From contig WBZZ01000457.1 of NCBI GenBank assembly GCA_019918135.1, forward strand, positions 1-64,000: DNA of 64,000 nucleotides. The letters are read 5' to 3'. Position 1 is the first letter of the stretch, and each line of letters begins with the position of its first letter. Positions 20,199-29,517 of the stretch are shown piece after piece. The DNA comes from Paulinella micropora. Taxonomy: Eukaryota > Cercozoa > Imbricatea > Euglyphida > Paulinellidae. The translations under genes and the position numbers were made by a program. The notes below the pieces were generated by a model that saw nothing but the letters and a program-made list of their open reading frames with translations, was not told the origin of the DNA and did no database searches.

Positions 20199-20425
20199 GC
20201 TTTTGTTTTGTGCTTGCGCTCGCTCGGCTTGCAGTACACAGCCAGAGGAGGAGGAGGAGGGGGGGAGCACCCCCCCCCCCATCCCCCCCCTTCCCCTCCC
20301 CTCGTCCCTTGTTTGCGCGTGCAAACGCGTTCCAGAAAAAAAATATTTTCCACTTTTCATATTTTCTTATTTCTTTAGAGGCACAAGCTACAAAAGAGCT
20401 ACTGCCCCCCGATAATTCACTGCGG
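20199..20425. other. Divergent intergenic spacer
   Basis: The spacer between the membrane protein gene and the gene at 20,426 contains a purine/GGAGGA run, a poly-C run (20,268-20,290) and an AT-rich tract (ttttccacttttcatattttcttatttc) 60-90 bp before the plus-strand start. It probably holds both promoters. Confidence 0.4.
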
Positions 20426-21358
20426 ATGTCCAGCGAAGAACAACAACCTGGCCCCAATTACGCCGCCTCTGAGCTGACTTCCATCACTGTCGAGGGTGAA
20501 GATGCCTGGCTGTGTGCTACCCAGATCTTGAAGGGGCTACCCCTTGGCTGTTTTCTGCGCCAGGCCGTCGACAAAGGAACCTGCGACAACAAGCTGGAGC
20601 TTGCGAAAAACAGCTTCTTAGCTCAAAACCTGGCCATGGTCAAGCGCGAAGTGCTCGACTATCAGCCTAATCTGGTCCAAGGGATGCGACGCTCTCTAAA
20701 TATCGTCTTGGACATGATAAGCTACGCGACTAAAAAGGCGGATGAAATCTCGGGTTGGAACGAGCTAAGGCCCCCCCAACTACTGCCGGCCCTGGTTCTA
20801 GAGGAATCCAAACATTTGGAAAAGCCTGATTCTGCGACCTGTCGGCCGCTTTCAACCGACAGGTTGAAGTGTCTAGCTTACCTTGGTTTTACGGACCTGC
20901 TGGCCATGGCCCTGGTCGATGCGTTCCTGCCGGTCTGGCATCTCATTCGGAAGACTGCGCCGGAGTACAAGGTAAAGCTGGGTGACAAAAATCTCCGTTT
21001 TATTGGCTATTGGTGGAACGATGATACCGACCAATATCGGTCGTCAGAAGAAATGAAAAATGCAGTTTGGGCTGGCGGACGCGCTGAAGGCGTTGGTGTT
21101 GGCACGGCGGAAACTCCGCTGGAGCTATTGTGTTGGATAGCCGAGAAGATCAAGGACTTGCAGAGGGTGCAACAGGAGCTTAATGTACTTAAGGTAGAGC
21201 GCGAAAACTTTCAATTGTGCATGCAGGCGTTAGCCAACTGCCAAACAAAACCTACGCAAGATTTCGTGGCAGCGGCGGAACATTTCAAACGGCTTGTTGT
21301 CAAGAGATACGGATCGGACAACGCGAGCAGCAGTAAAAGACAGAAAGTTGTCGCTTGA
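20426..21358 (+). CDS. Unknown protein with C-terminal coiled coil
   Basis: A 310-residue protein beginning MSSEEQQPGPNYAASELTSI; the ATG is the first after the AT-rich spacer. The N-terminal half resembles BRO/KilA-N type wording weakly ('EDAWLCATQILKGLPLGCF'), and the C-terminal part (about residues 220-280, 'LCWIAEKIKDLQRVQQELNVLKVERENFQLCM') is a clear coiled coil. It ends in a basic patch (SSKRQKVVA) like a nuclear localisation signal. A BRO or KilA-N DNA-binding protein is a possibility worth a profile search; I see too little to claim it. Confidence 0.55.
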   Translation: MSSEEQQPGPNYAASELTSITVEGEDAWLCATQILKGLPLGCFLRQAVDKGTCDNKLELAKNSFLAQNLAMVKREVLDYQPNLVQGMRRSLNIVLDMISYATKKADEISGWNELRPPQLLPALVLEESKHLEKPDSATCRPLSTDRLKCLAYLGFTDLLAMALVDAFLPVWHLIRKTAPEYKVKLGDKNLRFIGYWWNDDTDQYRSSEEMKNAVWAGGRAEGVGVGTAETPLELLCWIAEKIKDLQRVQQELNVLKVERENFQLCMQALANCQTKPTQDFVAAAEHFKRLVVKRYGSDNASSSKRQKVVA

Positions 21359-23141
21359 TTCGTAGCTTGTCTCTTTTTTTTTGTTCTACCTTGTAGCTAG
21401 TTATTCGCAGTGCCAAGATTAAAACTTTTGTCAATGATTTTTTTAAATTAAATTTTACTGATAAATCGTGTCGTTCGGCCCTGGGCCTGCTTATCCGCCG
21501 ACGGACGGACGGAGCTGCAAGAGCTGCAACTGCGAGGGGGGCGCGCGGCCCTGCTGGCAAATCCAGCTCACGTCGGCTTCGAACAGCTGGAAGCTCGCGC
21601 AACCAGCGGCACAGCTTGCCCCTGTCCTTGTAACGCGCCTCGTTGCCGCGAATGCCTTGGGTTAGCGGCGACATAGGCGGCAGCGCCCAGCCCAGTGAGT
21701 CGGCGAGACTGCGCGCTTCGCCAAAACACTGCGGCTGCTTCCGTGCTTTGCAGGCCCAGCCCAGGTATAACGGGTCGCGCACAATCGCGAGCCAGCCGAG
21801 CCCTCTGTACTTGCCAGAGTGGATGGTCGTGCCCTTGTTCTCGCGCATGAGGTGCAACAGCCTTGCGACCTGTTGGGCGCGCTCCACGTCGCGTGCGTCG
21901 GCCGGGCCAGACAACATGCGCACCAGCCGGCACTGGCAGCACGTCCAGTACTGCCAGCCGCCGCCGTGCCAGCCGCGGATCTCGGGCGTGCCGTAGAACT
22001 CGTCCTGAGTGTGTCCCACCGGACACCGCAGCTTGAGCCAAGCGCCACCCGGCACGTTCGTCACGTCTATAACGCGCGTGGCCCTTGTGTGGCAGATCCA
22101 GCGCCTGGTCGACAGTTTTGCGTCCTGGCAGTGCGCCTGTCCGCTGTGCAGCAGCGCCAGCACTTCGCCAACGGTGGTGTTCCATTCGTAGTGGCACGTG
22201 CACAGCAGTGTCAGCTTGTCGTCGCGGCTCTGTGGCGCCGCAGGCGGTGGCGGCGGCGGAACCGCCTGCGCCGCCGTGTGCGGCTTGCTACTACTATGAC
22301 TGCGCAAACAAAGCGGGTCGCACCGTGCGGCGTACTCGTCGGGAAGCAGCGTGCGCGCGGGCGGCAGATTCGTGCCCAGCGCCGCTTCCAGGCGCTGCAG
22401 CGCCCGCGCCCACACACCGCCACACAGGTTGCAGCCCTGGAAAGAACCCACGTACTCCTTCTGCCGCACACCGCACACGGTACACCGGAAGGACACCGTG
22501 TGGTCCGGCGCTGACGGCCACAGCTTTTGGGGTCTCTGCAGAAACTCGACGTACGACCACGCCTTCACGGACCGACAGCGCTCGAGGGACCATTCTTGTT
22601 CGCAGTGCCTGCCGTTGGCTTGCAGGAGCTCCGCCGGCGACGGCCCCCAGTCGCTATTGCACACATGACACCACAGCTGCAACCCTTTCTCGAACGGCGG
22701 CTTGCTCAGCCACTCGACCGCCGGTGGGAAGCCCTGGCTTCTGTTGCTGTTGCTGTGGTGCGTCGTGGCTTTCTGCCATTCTTCGTGCAGTGCGGCGTGC
22801 AGCTTGCTTGTATCGCCGCCGCAGTGCACAGTGTACGTACAACCGCGAAAGTCTTCCACCCCTTGCCAGCCACAGTCGGCGCTGCACATGCGGCACATGC
22901 CCTTGATTTGCCAGCTGTCGTGACTGTACCTGACTTCCTCAAACTCAAAATCCGGCCAGCTGCCCAGCTGGCAACGCAGCAGCGACCAGCCGGGGCAGTG
23001 CGTCGTCTTGGATCCTGCTACGATGTCTTCTGCGCTGTAGGCCAGCTGCTGGAGACAGATCAAGCACTTAAAGTGCAAGGGCTGCGAGGGTCCCCCGCCC
23101 CTCCTTTTTTTTGTGTTCCGCCTTCTTTGCAACCACGTCAA
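21300..23141 (-). CDS. Zinc protein with three tandem cysteine-rich repeats
   Basis: A 613-residue open frame. Three imperfect repeats of about 90-100 residues each start with a strand and C-x2-C or C-x-C ('HFKCLICLQQL', 'LWCHVCNSDW', 'LLCTCHYEW'). Each then has a conserved 'CxxxxWSLxRC'-like middle and a second cysteine module (CRMC, CTVC, CPVGH). After them comes a conserved domain (about residues 430-520) with 'GLGWLAIVRDPLYLGWACK'. Repeats of this kind occur in giant-virus proteins of unknown role that may bind nucleic acid. The last 60 residues run through AT-rich spacer sequence and overlap the convergent gene, so the true end may be nearer 21,470. Confidence 0.6.
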   Translation of the reverse strand: MTWLQRRRNTKKRRGGGPSQPLHFKCLICLQQLAYSAEDIVAGSKTTHCPGWSLLRCQLGSWPDFEFEEVRYSHDSWQIKGMCRMCSADCGWQGVEDFRGCTYTVHCGGDTSKLHAALHEEWQKATTHHSNSNRSQGFPPAVEWLSKPPFEKGLQLWCHVCNSDWGPSPAELLQANGRHCEQEWSLERCRSVKAWSYVEFLQRPQKLWPSAPDHTVSFRCTVCGVRQKEYVGSFQGCNLCGGVWARALQRLEAALGTNLPPARTLLPDEYAARCDPLCLRSHSSSKPHTAAQAVPPPPPPAAPQSRDDKLTLLCTCHYEWNTTVGEVLALLHSGQAHCQDAKLSTRRWICHTRATRVIDVTNVPGGAWLKLRCPVGHTQDEFYGTPEIRGWHGGGWQYWTCCQCRLVRMLSGPADARDVERAQQVARLLHLMRENKGTTIHSGKYRGLGWLAIVRDPLYLGWACKARKQPQCFGEARSLADSLGWALPPMSPLTQGIRGNEARYKDRGKLCRWLRELPAVRSRRELDLPAGPRAPLAVAALAAPSVRRRISRPRAERHDLSVKFNLKKSLTKVLILALRITSYKVEQKKRDKLRIKRQLSVFYCCSRCPIRIS

Positions 23142-23434
23142 AAAAAGGTTTAGCCACCTTTTTTCTTTTTTTTCGCTCCGCAGAAAATGACCTCAGCCTC
23201 GCTCGCCCGGTCCCAGTGCTCGGTACAGGCGGGCGGCCGCGCGAGGTAACGCCCAGGCCCAGTGCTACCACACTAAACCCGAACGTGTATTTTGTATTAA
23301 AGAAGACGACCTTAAAAAAAAATCGAGCAAGTGAGGGAAGAGAGGCAGTGATAATTTTTTTTCCGGGAGATGTCACTGAGCGGGGCCGGCGTCCGGCGGC
23401 GGGCGCGGTGACGGTGGCTCCAGCGGCGGCAGGT

Positions 23435-24312
23435 TTAGCGACGGGGACTGCAGCACAAAGTCGGGCGGCAGAGGCGGCAGCGGCAGCTCCAGTGGCGGCG
23501 GCGGCGGAGGAGGGCAGGGAACCGTCGGGCTGTCGGGCCGTCGCTTTCTTTTCTTGGGGCGGGGGGCAAGAACCGTGTGTAGCCAACGGAGCCCACCGCG
23601 TGGCGGAGCGCAAAGGCCGACCTGCTGCGCCAGCCGGCCCCCGCACTGGCGGCCGACATGATGTACACATCGCCGTGGTCCAGCCGGACGCTCACCTCTT
23701 TGCCCACCGGTTGCCTGCCAAAGTACCAGTGCCAGTGCAGGCCCATGGCGGCGCCGAGCCTTGCCCCAATTACGCCAGCCAGGCCGTCGTGGCCGTGCGG
23801 CGAGATGCCTTGGCGGCGGTTGTTCGAGTACAGGTTGCCGCGTACTGGACAGTCCCGCGCCTCCGGGATCAGCCCCTCTACCCCGCGCTTCAGCCGGGCC
23901 AGCAACGGCAGCCGCCCGAGCGGCACGGCGCCGTCGGCCTCGCCGAAGGCTAGGGTCTGGCAGTTTTTGGGGGGGGCTGAGGTCCGCCGCGCACGGGGGC
24001 GGGCCGCGCTGCCCACTCCTGCGCCAGCAACGCGTCTTGTAGCAGGCTGCTAGCGCCCGCTGGTAACGGCAAGCCTAAAGCCATGGACCCCAATTCCATG
24101 AAACGCCACACGCCACGCCTAATCAACAGCACGCAGGCATCGCCTTCGCGCGGCCGCTCGCCGGGCTCTAGCCCTAGCTCTTCCAGGTCGAGCAAGTGGG
24201 TCTGCCACCTCAACAGCTTGGCCCTGGCCGCGATCGCACGGATACTTTCGCCCGTAAAGGAACCGGAGAGGGCCGCGCAGGGCTCGAACGACACGGTCAC
24301 GGTGCGAAACAT
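23435..24312 (-). pseudogene. AlkB-like 2-oxoglutarate/Fe(II) oxygenase, broken
   Basis: The C-terminal part carries 'GNLYSNNRRQGISPHGHDGL' (the H-x-D iron ligands within 'HGHD'), then 'GARLGAAMGLHWHWYFGRQP', 'LDHGDVYIMSA' and 'GWRSRSAFALRHAVGSV' (distal histidine and the 2-oxoglutarate-binding arginine). The 'HGDxYIMS ... LRHAxG' wording is typical of AlkB-like enzymes found in giant viruses and algae, which oxidise methyl groups on nucleic acids. The N-terminal part (from 24,312, MFRTVTVSFEPCAALSGSF) is predicted as mixed alpha/beta. The gene is broken (about one break). It is separated from the next gene by a hairpin at 24,452. Confidence 0.6.
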
Positions 24313-24451
24313 GCAGAACTTTCCCTACACTGGCAACCAACCAACAAAAAAAAAGTATGGATTTTTGTGCAGGGGAGAAAAAAAGCTACCAAGGGGAGGG
24401 AGAAGAAAATAACGCGACTATGGAACGTATTAAAAAAAAGCTAGGGAGAGG

Positions 24452-24483
24452 GCCGGCGCCCCCCCCCCGGGGGGGCACGCCCC
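24452..24483. terminator. GC-rich hairpin
   Basis: GGCGCCCCCCCCCC and GGGGGGGCACGCC can pair over about ten bases between two gene regions. It resembles the other G/C palindromes scattered in the block and may end transcripts. Confidence 0.4.
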
Positions 24484-24543
24484 GTTGTTTCTTTCCCTTA
24501 CCGCTCCTAATCTTCTACTAAAACCAGCCAAAAGAGCTAGCGA

Positions 24544-25544
24544 ATGCAGGGCTCGGCCGGTTTGCCCGAGCCCTGGCGCGTCAATTGGGCTGTGCCGACA
24601 ACCGCACAAAAAAGTGTGCCCGCCGCACCCCGTTTCGCGCTAGACGACGGTGCACGCAAGGCGTTGCTGCAAAGGCTCGTCTGTACTCCACAGCCGCTAA
24701 CTCAGACAGTAGACGATTTGCTGGCCGAAGGCTGGCAGCACTGCCCCGGCGTTGAGTTGGCGATGCTGTGGTGCGTCTTCCACAAGAACCCACACGGCAT
24801 CCGGAGCGTGTGCACAAAGGGCCGCACGATCGCGTGGGTGCGGGGGATGTTGCTAGCGGGCCTGCTATTTGCGCTAAACGCCGAGGCCGCCGAGTACGCC
24901 GCTCACAAGACCAGCGCCGGGCAATCGCTGTTTGTGCGCCGATGCTGGTGCCGCGCGACGCCCGACGCCAAGGACCTCCTGCGAAACATGTTCGAAAGAC
25001 CACGCGGGCCGTGCACCGCAAAGTGCTGGCCGCGCATGCGCGGCGCGTGACCGACGCTCTGCGCCTGTCACAGGCAATGGCTGGTGACCGGCTATGGCTG
25101 CGCCTGGCTCCGCGCGGTGCGCAGCCCGTGCAAAAGATCCCGTTGTTCCTAGACCGCGCAGTGGTGGATCGCGGCCGCGTACGGCTGTGGCTGCGGCTGT
25201 ACCGCTGTACAGGAGCCGAGCACGCGCTCAACTGGATACACAACGACGATGGAGAGTTTATCGAGGTCACGCCCGCCGACGGGCGCGACACGGCAGCGCT
25301 GGCCGCGCTGGATGTGTCGCCCGCCTCGTACGTTATTGTCTCGCTCGTGCGCAAGGGCCGCAGCCTGTGCGGGCTGCGCGCCTATGCCGGCCCCGGGTAC
25401 TGCGAGGCGGACTGGGGCGGGCTCGACAGCGGCCGCGGCCGCTGGTACACGCACGAGCTCGCGCCCTGGTGTATAAGGTGTCTGCGCTGGCCCGCGTGCG
25501 TCGCAGGGCTGATCGGGCAGTACCTGGGGCCCGTGGATTTCTAG
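24544..25544 (+). pseudogene. Unknown gene, broken
   Basis: High GC and coding-like composition run through the region on the plus strand. The first part (MQGSAGLPEPWRVNWAVP onwards) includes 'WCVFHKNPHGIRSVCTKGRT'; the last part contains 'LYRCTGAEHALNWIHNDDGE' and ends 'LIGQYLGPVDF', with cysteines in 'GYCEADWGG' and 'WCIRCLRWPACVAG'. No family is recognised. It appears broken (about one break). It is the last single-copy gene before the repeat-rich half. Confidence 0.4.
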
Positions 25545-25588
25545 CTGAAAGACAATAGCATGCCAGATCGAGCATAGTCATTTTTTTC

Positions 25589-25935
25589 AACACTCTCTCC
25601 CAGCTCTCTTAGCAAATGCAAGACTTTGCTGGAGATTTTTTTTTAATTAAATTTTTTGTAGATTCTGTGCTCTTCCCCTTCCCCCAGAGAGAAAAAAAAA
25701 GAGGGGGGGGGGCGCCCCCTCCCCCTTTTCGGGAGGAAGGGGAGAGAGAAGGGAGGCGAGGGGATGGGTTTGTGAGGAGGGGGGTGCCCCCCCCTTCCCT
25801 TTTTTTTCTTTCCTCCCACTTGAGCCCCTGAGCCCGGGGGGCTCAAAGGACAGGGAAGGGGGAGGGGAAGGGCGCAGAAGCTACAAAAAAATTAAATAAA
25901 TACATGAAACGCCTCCACTAAGTCCCCCCCCCCCT
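25589..25935. repeat. Intergenic repeat family C, copy 1
   Basis: This ~350 bp non-coding unit recurs at 48,945-49,280 and in part at 45,470-45,600. Landmarks are a TTTTTTTTTAATTAAATTTT box (25,639), a GAGCCCGGGGGGCTC hairpin (25,828) and the tail GGGCGCAGAAGCTAC ... ATACATGAAACGCCTCCAC. All copies lie between genes. Confidence 0.75.
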
Positions 25936-26040
25936 CCTCATCCCTGTTCAAGTTCTCACACGGGGGGGAGGCTAAGCACAGGGCCGTGTGCCTCTCCCGC
26001 TCCCCGTTCTCAGATGGCGAGCAAGGATAGATCGTGCTTT

Positions 26041-26110
26041 TTCTCTCCCTCTTAGTTTCAGTGCTGAGTGAAGGACCAAACTTTCTCAAGGATTTTTATT
26101 AATTTCTTTT
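26041..26110 (+). promoter_or_regulatory. Repeated box A element
   Basis: CTCTCTTAGTTTCAGTGC is followed by AACTTTCTCAAGGATTTTTA and an AT-rich run. The same order (TTAGTTTTCAGTGCC, ACTTTTGTCAA, TTTAATTAAA) occurs at about ten intergenic places (see findings), so it is a candidate promoter or transcript-end element. Confidence 0.5.
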
Positions 26111-26249
26111 TCTACATCAGATTACTGGCAATCATGCTGGGCAGATCTCGCCCTTGGGGCAAAAGCAGGAACTCGAGGTCAAGTATACGGAAATCACCGA
26201 GACTACAAGCTGCAGGCTCCCGGGGGGCAAGCCCCCCGAGCTCCCCCCC

Positions 26250-26430
26250 CTCTCCCCCCTCACACAGGCCTTCCAGTCCGCTGACATCAAAGCCGCCAAG
26301 GCGTACAGCTGCCAGTGGTGCGCTCTTCAGCACGGGCGCGACATGAACGCCAGTCGCAACATTCTTCTGAGACTGCTACAGCCCGCTGGCGCGGGCTGAA
26401 GGGGGGCTCGGGGGGCTTTGCCCCCCCGCG
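26250..26430 (+). pseudogene. Fanzor C-terminal fragment with downstream hairpins
   Basis: The last 43 residues of a Fanzor (TnpB-like) nuclease: 'DIKAAKAYSCQWCALQHGRD' then 'MNASRNILLRLLQ'. It holds the second half of the zinc ribbon and the final RuvC aspartate. Everything upstream is missing, so it is a truncated copy. It is followed by AGCCCGCTGGCGCGGGCT and a GGGGGGCTTTGCCCCCC hairpin, exactly as after the copy at 27,030, which shows that the two share their 3' flank. It lies head to tail against unrelated sequence from about 26,110. Confidence 0.8.
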
Positions 26431-26439
26431 CTGAAAAAG

Positions 26440-26689
26440 TACAAACTTTTTAAATTAAATTTCGACGGTCTTAGACTTGGCAACCGGGTGGCTGGCAGAT
26501 GGATGAAGGGGAGGATGAGAGAGGGAGGTGGGAAGAGAGGTAAGGGAAGGGCGGGGGCGCGCTAAGAATGTACACAAAAAAAAATTAATAGAAAAATCCT
26601 TGACAAAAGTTTAATCTTGGCACTGAGAACTAGGTAAGGGAGAGGGAAGAGGGAGGGGGGAGAGGCCAGAAAAGAAAATTTTAATAGAC
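26440..26689. other. Non-coding spacer with box A copies
   Basis: The spacer contains TTTTTAAATTAAATTTCGACGG (26,443) and, near 26,578-26,645, a reverse-oriented box A element (ATTAATAG ... CTTGACAAAAGTTTAATC ... GGCACTGAGAACTAGG). The rest is a GGGAGA-rich purine run. No gene is seen. Confidence 0.5.
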
Positions 26690-26893
26690 GTTTAACTCGC
26701 TGTTCACGAGATGTCAAAATACGCCGTAAAAGCTAAGATGCCTTGTTCCGCCGCTTTTGTTAACCAGAATACTGTCTGAGCCTCGTCCTCTGCCACGCCC
26801 GTGCCGTGTTGGTAGCAGCGTCCCAGACGATACTGGGCCGGTGCGTGGCCTTGTTCCGCTGACTTGCGGAACAATTCCACCGCCTTGACCCAG
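26690..26893 (-). pseudogene. Sel1-repeat protein, C-terminal fragment
   Basis: Translation of the minus strand gives two Sel1-like repeats: 'AVELFRKSAEQGHAPAQYRL' and 'GRCYQHGTGVAEDEAQTVFW' then 'LTKAAEQG', ending at a stop near 26,697. Sel1 repeats are TPR-related helical hairpins that bind proteins. The 5' part of the gene is gone, and the fragment begins where the Fanzor-linked non-coding segment (26,908) starts. A Sel1 fragment sits in the same relation to the Fanzor copy at 40.6 kb. Confidence 0.75.
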
Positions 26894-26907
26894 TATGGCT
26901 CGGATCA

Positions 26908-27001
26908 GATTGAAATCTTGAGGAGGTGAACCCCCTCAGAGATTCCTACAGCTGGGAGAGAGAAAGGGCAGCACGCGGCACATCCCCCTCTCTCCTCAGA
27001 G
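26908..27001 (-). ncRNA. Candidate omega-RNA 3' scaffold of truncated Fanzor copy
   Basis: A 94 bp segment just beyond the Fanzor stop is conserved with 40,643-40,736 although it codes for nothing. In RNA sense it ends with the stem TGAGG ... CCTCA inside an outer AATCT ... AGATT pair, and then TTTCAATC. The other copy has a differing but still pairing stem, which suggests a kept structure. TnpB and Fanzor guide RNAs (omega-RNAs) overlap the 3' end of the element, and the guide is read from the flanking DNA; here that flank is a Sel1-repeat gene. Confidence 0.5.
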
Positions 27002-27029
27002 CGGGGGGCAAAGCCCCCCGAGCCCCCCT

Positions 27030-27476
27030 TCAGCCCGCGCCAGCGGGCTGTAGCAGTCTTACAAGGATGTTGCGACTGGCGTTCATGTCGCGTCCGTGCT
27101 GCAGAGCGCACCACTGGCAGCTGTACGTTTTGGCGGCTTTGACGTCCTTCCATAGCGCTCCACATTGCGTACAAGCTTGTGTGGTGAACTCCTCGTTGCA
27201 GATCAGCACTTTGCATTTACCTACATACTCTCGCTGCAGGTTCAGCAAGCGCTTGCGAAAATCGGCATGTCGCCAGGCAAGCAGCTTGCGCTTCGTTTCC
27301 CGTGAGATCGTTTTGCCCTTCACCATGCCCGACGCTCCGAACCAAGGTAGCACGACGTAGTCGTGGTTATCGAGCAGCCATCTAGCGGCTTTCTTGTGCA
27401 CGTCCTGGACCATGTTGTAGATCTTATCACGCACTCGAGTAGCCTCCGCAACGGCCCCAGCTAAATTTGGCGCCAA
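27030..27476 (-). pseudogene. Fanzor nuclease, 5'-truncated copy
   Basis: 148 residues matching the C-terminal half of the longer copy at 40.8 kb almost word for word: 'RVRDKIYNMVQDVHKKAARW', 'YVVLPWFGASGMVKGKT', 'ICNEEFTTQACTQCG', 'GRDMNASRNIL'. It keeps the zinc ribbon, the alternative catalytic glutamate (EEF) and the last aspartate, but lacks the first RuvC aspartate. The copy begins abruptly next to the 16 bp palindrome AATTTGGCGCCAAATT (27,464-27,479) of intergenic family B. It cannot cut DNA by itself, though its 3' RNA segment may still be transcribed. Confidence 0.85.
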
Positions 27477-27479
27477 ATT
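27464..27479. repeat. E2F-site-like palindrome AATTTGGCGCCAAATT
   Basis: A perfect 16 bp palindrome at the edge of the truncated Fanzor copy, followed by GTGCCGTCCGGAGG, which recurs after the same motif at 35,556 and 36,016. It belongs to the recurring TTT(A/G)GCGCCAAA family. Confidence 0.65.
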
Positions 27480-27563
27480 GTGCCGTCCGGAGGTAGGGTG
27501 CGTGATACGTGCAAAAAATTGATCTTAGAATTTTCGAACGAGCAATCTTTAGCGCAGCCTGAG

Positions 27564-29297
27564 CTAAAACTGCCCAGAAGCACTGCTTAGTGTTGTGAGC
27601 TTGTCCTTCGCTACCCGTAGAGCGTCTCGCCGGGGCATGTCAAACAGGCAGGTGGCCCCGCCCCATGTTTGCAACTGTGCCAGCTGATCCAGGTCCAGCC
27701 TAGTGCCTCGCAGGTCCAGAGTAAGTGTGCCCCGAACCGAGCAGGCGGTTAGCTCGCTCAGCTGGTGCAGCGCCCGGGCGCATTGAAAGCTCATACCCTT
27801 GCCCGCGTCGCGCAGGCACCAGCGAGTCAGTCGAGGGCAGGCGTGCCACGCCTCGCGCACTAGGCGCGTCTCACAAAACTCACTGTCTTTCGTTAGGTTT
27901 AGTTCTAGCCAGCGCAGATTCTTGAATAAACCAAAGTACTTGGACAGCGATTTCCAATCCAGGGCCCAATCAACTCGCAGCTCTTGCAGGTGCGCTAAGA
28001 CCGACGAGTCAGGCTGCCGGAGACAGGCGTCGTCCAGTACGCCAAGGCTAGGTAGATGCAGGCGCTGGAGCTTGGAGAGCCGTACCAGCAGTCTCAGAGG
28101 CAGGGACTCGACGCGCGTACCGCTGAGGTCCAGGCTCTCTAAGCTCGTGCCCCGGTCCAGCATGCCAGGCAGGCCGTCTGGACCCAAAACCAGGACAACA
28201 AACTTATCGTCAACGAAATCGCAGCCGTGCCAAGAAAGCTCTCTTATTCCGATGGTCGTCCTCATTCGAAAGGCTTTTGCCCAAGCTAGTGTGTTCGCCG
28301 GCCTAACAAGCGTGCAATTGATCAGTCGGACTCTCTGCTCACGGAAAAGCCCCAGAAAATCACCGAGCGCATCAGGCACGCTGTCCCCCAAAGCAAACCC
28401 TTCCAACTCCAACGTGCCCATCATGTTGTCACGTTTATCCCACTCATCTGAACTTTCGTTAGGGTCGCTTTCCATAAACAAACTGTGACACAGTTGCCGG
28501 CCCAGAAGCGTGCACGTCGACGGGGCGTACTCTATCACCAAACGCACGGTGTCCCGCGACAGGCCTGCGTCTGCTAAGAGGCGTATTCGTTCGTCATCTG
28601 CGGCGCCGCTGAAGCGGATTCGAACCGAAGTTACAGAAGGATAGTTTGCCCGGGACAAATCTAAGTCAGGCCAGCTCAGGCCCTGTCCAGATCCAAACAA
28701 GACCACTTCCAGGTCTTCTACCCAGACCAGGCTTAGGCGCTGGAGCCGATTGCGACGTTTGACAACGCGGGTTCCGAGCGTGTATTCGAGCCTGACGGCT
28801 TTGCCTATGTCCTCGTCGTCGTCGAGCCAGCCCGTCGAGGGTGGGGTTGGTTTTAGTGCCGTGGTGCAAGCCACGCAGCCCACCAGACTCAGCTGTTTGG
28901 GCGGGCCTGCAAGTACCAAGGTGACTTCTTGGCAATCGGCCAGCACCAGACTTCCCTCACTGTGGCGAGGCAGCTCGTAAGAACCCCCGCGCAGTCCTTG
29001 CAGCTCCAGGCTGCGCGCCAGTGGATAGGCAAGCCACGCTAGGCTTTGGCAAACGGCTCGGCTCTTTTCCTCAAAGAGTTCTTCTTCCTTGCCGAGGCGC
29101 AGCTGTAAATCAAACTTGCCTTTGTGCTTCTGCATAACATTCGCCAGGGTTTTGAGCACGTGAGGACGGTCAAGGGCCATCACGTCCAGCGCTACGGCTT
29201 GTAAGCCGTGCTCGATCTGGTACCTCAACACGCTTAGCCAGGCCCCGGCTTGCTTGCGCTCATCGGCGCCTAAATGGAATAAATCAGATCGAGACAT
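27564..29297 (-). CDS. Leucine-rich-repeat protein
   Basis: 577 residues with repeated LRR strands of the RI/F-box type: 'LQRLSLVWVEDLEVVLFG', 'SLESLDLSGTRVESLPLRLL', 'LQRLHLPSLGVLDDACL', 'LRWLELNLTKDSEF'. The N-terminus (MSRSDLFHLGADERKQAGAW) has no clear F-box. LRR/F-box families are common in large amoeba viruses, where they recruit host ubiquitin ligases. The start at 29,297 lies 220 bp from the divergent LRR gene at 29,518, with a box A element between them. It looks whole. The target is unknown. Confidence 0.65.
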   Translation of the reverse strand: MSRSDLFHLGADERKQAGAWLSVLRYQIEHGLQAVALDVMALDRPHVLKTLANVMQKHKGKFDLQLRLGKEEELFEEKSRAVCQSLAWLAYPLARSLELQGLRGGSYELPRHSEGSLVLADCQEVTLVLAGPPKQLSLVGCVACTTALKPTPPSTGWLDDDEDIGKAVRLEYTLGTRVVKRRNRLQRLSLVWVEDLEVVLFGSGQGLSWPDLDLSRANYPSVTSVRIRFSGAADDERIRLLADAGLSRDTVRLVIEYAPSTCTLLGRQLCHSLFMESDPNESSDEWDKRDNMMGTLELEGFALGDSVPDALGDFLGLFREQRVRLINCTLVRPANTLAWAKAFRMRTTIGIRELSWHGCDFVDDKFVVLVLGPDGLPGMLDRGTSLESLDLSGTRVESLPLRLLVRLSKLQRLHLPSLGVLDDACLRQPDSSVLAHLQELRVDWALDWKSLSKYFGLFKNLRWLELNLTKDSEFCETRLVREAWHACPRLTRWCLRDAGKGMSFQCARALHQLSELTACSVRGTLTLDLRGTRLDLDQLAQLQTWGGATCLFDMPRRDALRVAKDKLTTLSSASGQF

Positions 29298-29329
29298 CTG
29301 CTGGCTCTTAGGTGGGGTCGTGCTTGTCT

Positions 29330-29517
29330 CTCTCTTAGTTTTCAGTGCCAGGTGTAAGACCGTCGAGATTTAAGAAAAAAAGATTTCGCACTTTCTTGGC
29401 GCCCCCCCCCCCTCCTTCCCCATCCCCCTTTCTCGAATGAAATTGTCGCCAAATCTGCCCTTATGTGTGTTTCCCCGGAAAACCTCTAAGAGAATTAACA
29501 TTTCATTAGGGAGGAAG
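29330..29517. promoter_or_regulatory. Divergent promoter region between two LRR genes, with box A
   Basis: It contains CTCTCTTAGTTTTCAGTGCC (29,331-29,350), a poly-C run, then GAATGAAATTGTCGCCAAATC and TTTCCCCGGAAAACC. The last two also recur at 45,720 and 46,020. The ATG at 29,437 falls inside this repeated sequence and is not taken as a start. Confidence 0.5.

Noticed and set aside
20210-20425. N-terminal extension of the gene at 20,426
   Set aside because: The extension is encoded by purine and poly-C runs in a divergent promoter spacer.
28617-28632. GATTCGAACC tRNA B-box-like match
   Set aside because: It lies inside the LRR coding sequence with no partner arms.
29437-29517. Upstream ATG of the F-box/LRR gene
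   Set aside because: It lies in an intergenic repeat also found at 45,720, so the ATG at 29,518 is preferred.
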